From positions 1 to 5,843 of the forward strand of contig JAFQUG010000240.1 of NCBI GenBank assembly GCA_017408625.1: DNA of 5,843 nt. The letters are read 5' to 3'. The stretch is from Clostridia bacterium (GTDB lineage Bacteria > Bacillota_A > Clostridia > Oscillospirales > CAG-272). Each line of letters begins with the position of its first letter. Position 1 is the stretch's first letter. The notes under the pieces were generated by a model. That model searched no databases. It saw nothing but the letters and a program-made list of their open reading frames with translations, and was not told the origin of the DNA. Below, in pieces: positions 5,017 to 5,843 of the stretch. The position numbers and the translations under genes were made by a program.

Positions 5017-5843
5017 TTATTTTGTCCATCTTTCAAGCATGCTCATATATTCAGGATATTCTCTGAGCCTTGCAAACTGTGGGTGTGGAGAGTGCAAAAG
5101 ACGGTTAAGCTCCCACGCAACCAAATCCTCTGTCTTGTAGGTGGACTGAAACAGCTCTTTGATCACGGGATCCTCCTTGGCAAGTATCATAATCTTTTGC
5201 AAGGATGCAAGATGCTTGTCTCTGATGCGGATGATTTCCGTGATAGGTGCGTTATCCGCTCTCAGCATTCCTGCCAAGGTTGCATACAAAGATTGCACAC
5301 CGATGCTTAAAAATGCAAGATCACGTTGATTGCTCATATCTGCAAATGTGTTGGCGATTGATTCAATTCGTTCAATTTTTTCCGTAACAGACAAAGCAGG
5401 ATCAAAACGTATGATGCGTGCGAGCTTGATTGATAGCACATCCATCAAGCCATAGCAATTTCTTTTATTCCAATGACGAAATTCCGGTGTATTCTTGGAA
5501 AACAGCCCTTCCTTGAGTACAGGGGCTTGCCACGCAGAAAGGTGATCAAGCAGCTCGAATGCTGCCGCAGTGTCACCGCTTGCATGCAGGAGCTTGGCCT
5601 TCATATTGATCGCCTCTGCGCGAAGACCGTCTTGTGTGCATCCTTCCAAAATACAATCACATATTTGCGTCAATTCGTCCTTGTTTTTCAGCAATGTTTT
5701 TTCATCAGCACCACGTTCCAGGTCCCACATGTATGCATTCATAATGCGGTAATCGTGGGGGTATTTCTTTCGCGCATTGACGATCAATTCCTTGCCTTCA
5801 GTGAATCTTCCTTCTACGTACATCCGCTGTTGCTCAGCAAGGA
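5017..5843 (-). CDS. C-terminal part of a TPR-rich protein, probably an XRE-type regulator (partial)
   Basis: The frame runs through the right edge: six codons (LAEQQR) precede the Met at 5823-5821, so that Met is internal and the 5' end is missing. The visible 274 residues are helical and TPR-like, for example EGRFTEGKELIVNARKKYP and, further on, AINMKAKLLHASGDTAAAFELLDHL. The tail reads SPHPQFARLREYPEYMSML. Proteins with this C-terminal region in Clostridia, as I recall them, are helix-turn-helix XRE regulators of roughly 350-400 residues. The DNA-binding domain would be outside the window, so this is inference. The gene converges on the operon and shares its terminator. Its codons are somewhat more AT-rich than those of the operon genes. 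It has no evident functional tie to the operon. Confidence 0.85.
   Translation of the reverse strand, partial: LAEQQRMYVEGRFTEGKELIVNARKKYPHDYRIMNAYMWDLERGADEKTLLKNKDELTQICDCILEGCTQDGLRAEAINMKAKLLHASGDTAAAFELLDHLSAWQAPVLKEGLFSKNTPEFRHWNKRNCYGLMDVLSIKLARIIRFDPALSVTEKIERIESIANTFADMSNQRDLAFLSIGVQSLYATLAGMLRADNAPITEIIRIRDKHLASLQKIMILAKEDPVIKELFQSTYKTEDLVAWELNRLLHSPHPQFARLREYPEYMSMLERWTK

Overview
The window looks like chromosomal DNA from a Clostridia-class Firmicute, probably a gut-associated Oscillospiraceae/Ruminococcaceae-type organism. This rests on strong GGAGG ribosome-binding sites, GTG and TTG starts, clostridial-style two-component and HtrA proteins, a TPR-containing regulator type common in that group, and short palindromic repeats of a kind seen in those genomes. 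No species can be named from the sequence.

Layout. Positions 1-588 hold no convincing gene. The first ~345 bases are a chain of inverted repeats: two related GC-rich palindromic elements (101-150 and 198-250), an imperfect hairpin between them (174-200), a perfect 14-bp stem (275-315) and a 12-bp palindrome followed by a T-rich run (333-351). Part of another arm lies at the extreme left edge. An AT-rich stretch follows with a near-consensus promoter (TTTACA, 17-bp spacer, extended -10 TATAAT; 423-451) and an approximately 130-nt leader with TACAAT/ATTGTA inverted repeats.

Positions 589-4965 are a tight four-gene plus-strand operon: an OmpR-type response regulator, its membrane histidine kinase, a membrane-anchored HtrA/DegP-type serine protease and an MgtC/SapB-family membrane protein. 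Gaps are 8, 15 and 10 bases. A strong intrinsic terminator (4979-5009) closes the operon. A convergent minus-strand gene, cut by the right edge, encodes the C-terminal part of a TPR-rich protein, probably an XRE-type regulator whose DNA-binding domain lies beyond the window.

How the genes may work together. The kinase has an extracytoplasmic sensor domain and should phosphorylate the regulator. HtrA proteases are known outputs of envelope-stress systems such as CssRS in Bacillus and CiaRH in Streptococcus, and MgtC proteins act at the membrane under low Mg2+ or acid stress. The operon is therefore most simply read as a self-contained envelope-stress module; that role is inferred. I see no clearly new defence or mobile system. 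The most notable points are the HtrA-MgtC pairing under one kinase, a lengthened PDZ segment and acidic cytoplasmic tail in the protease, an Asn in the kinase G1 box, and the upstream hairpin cluster.
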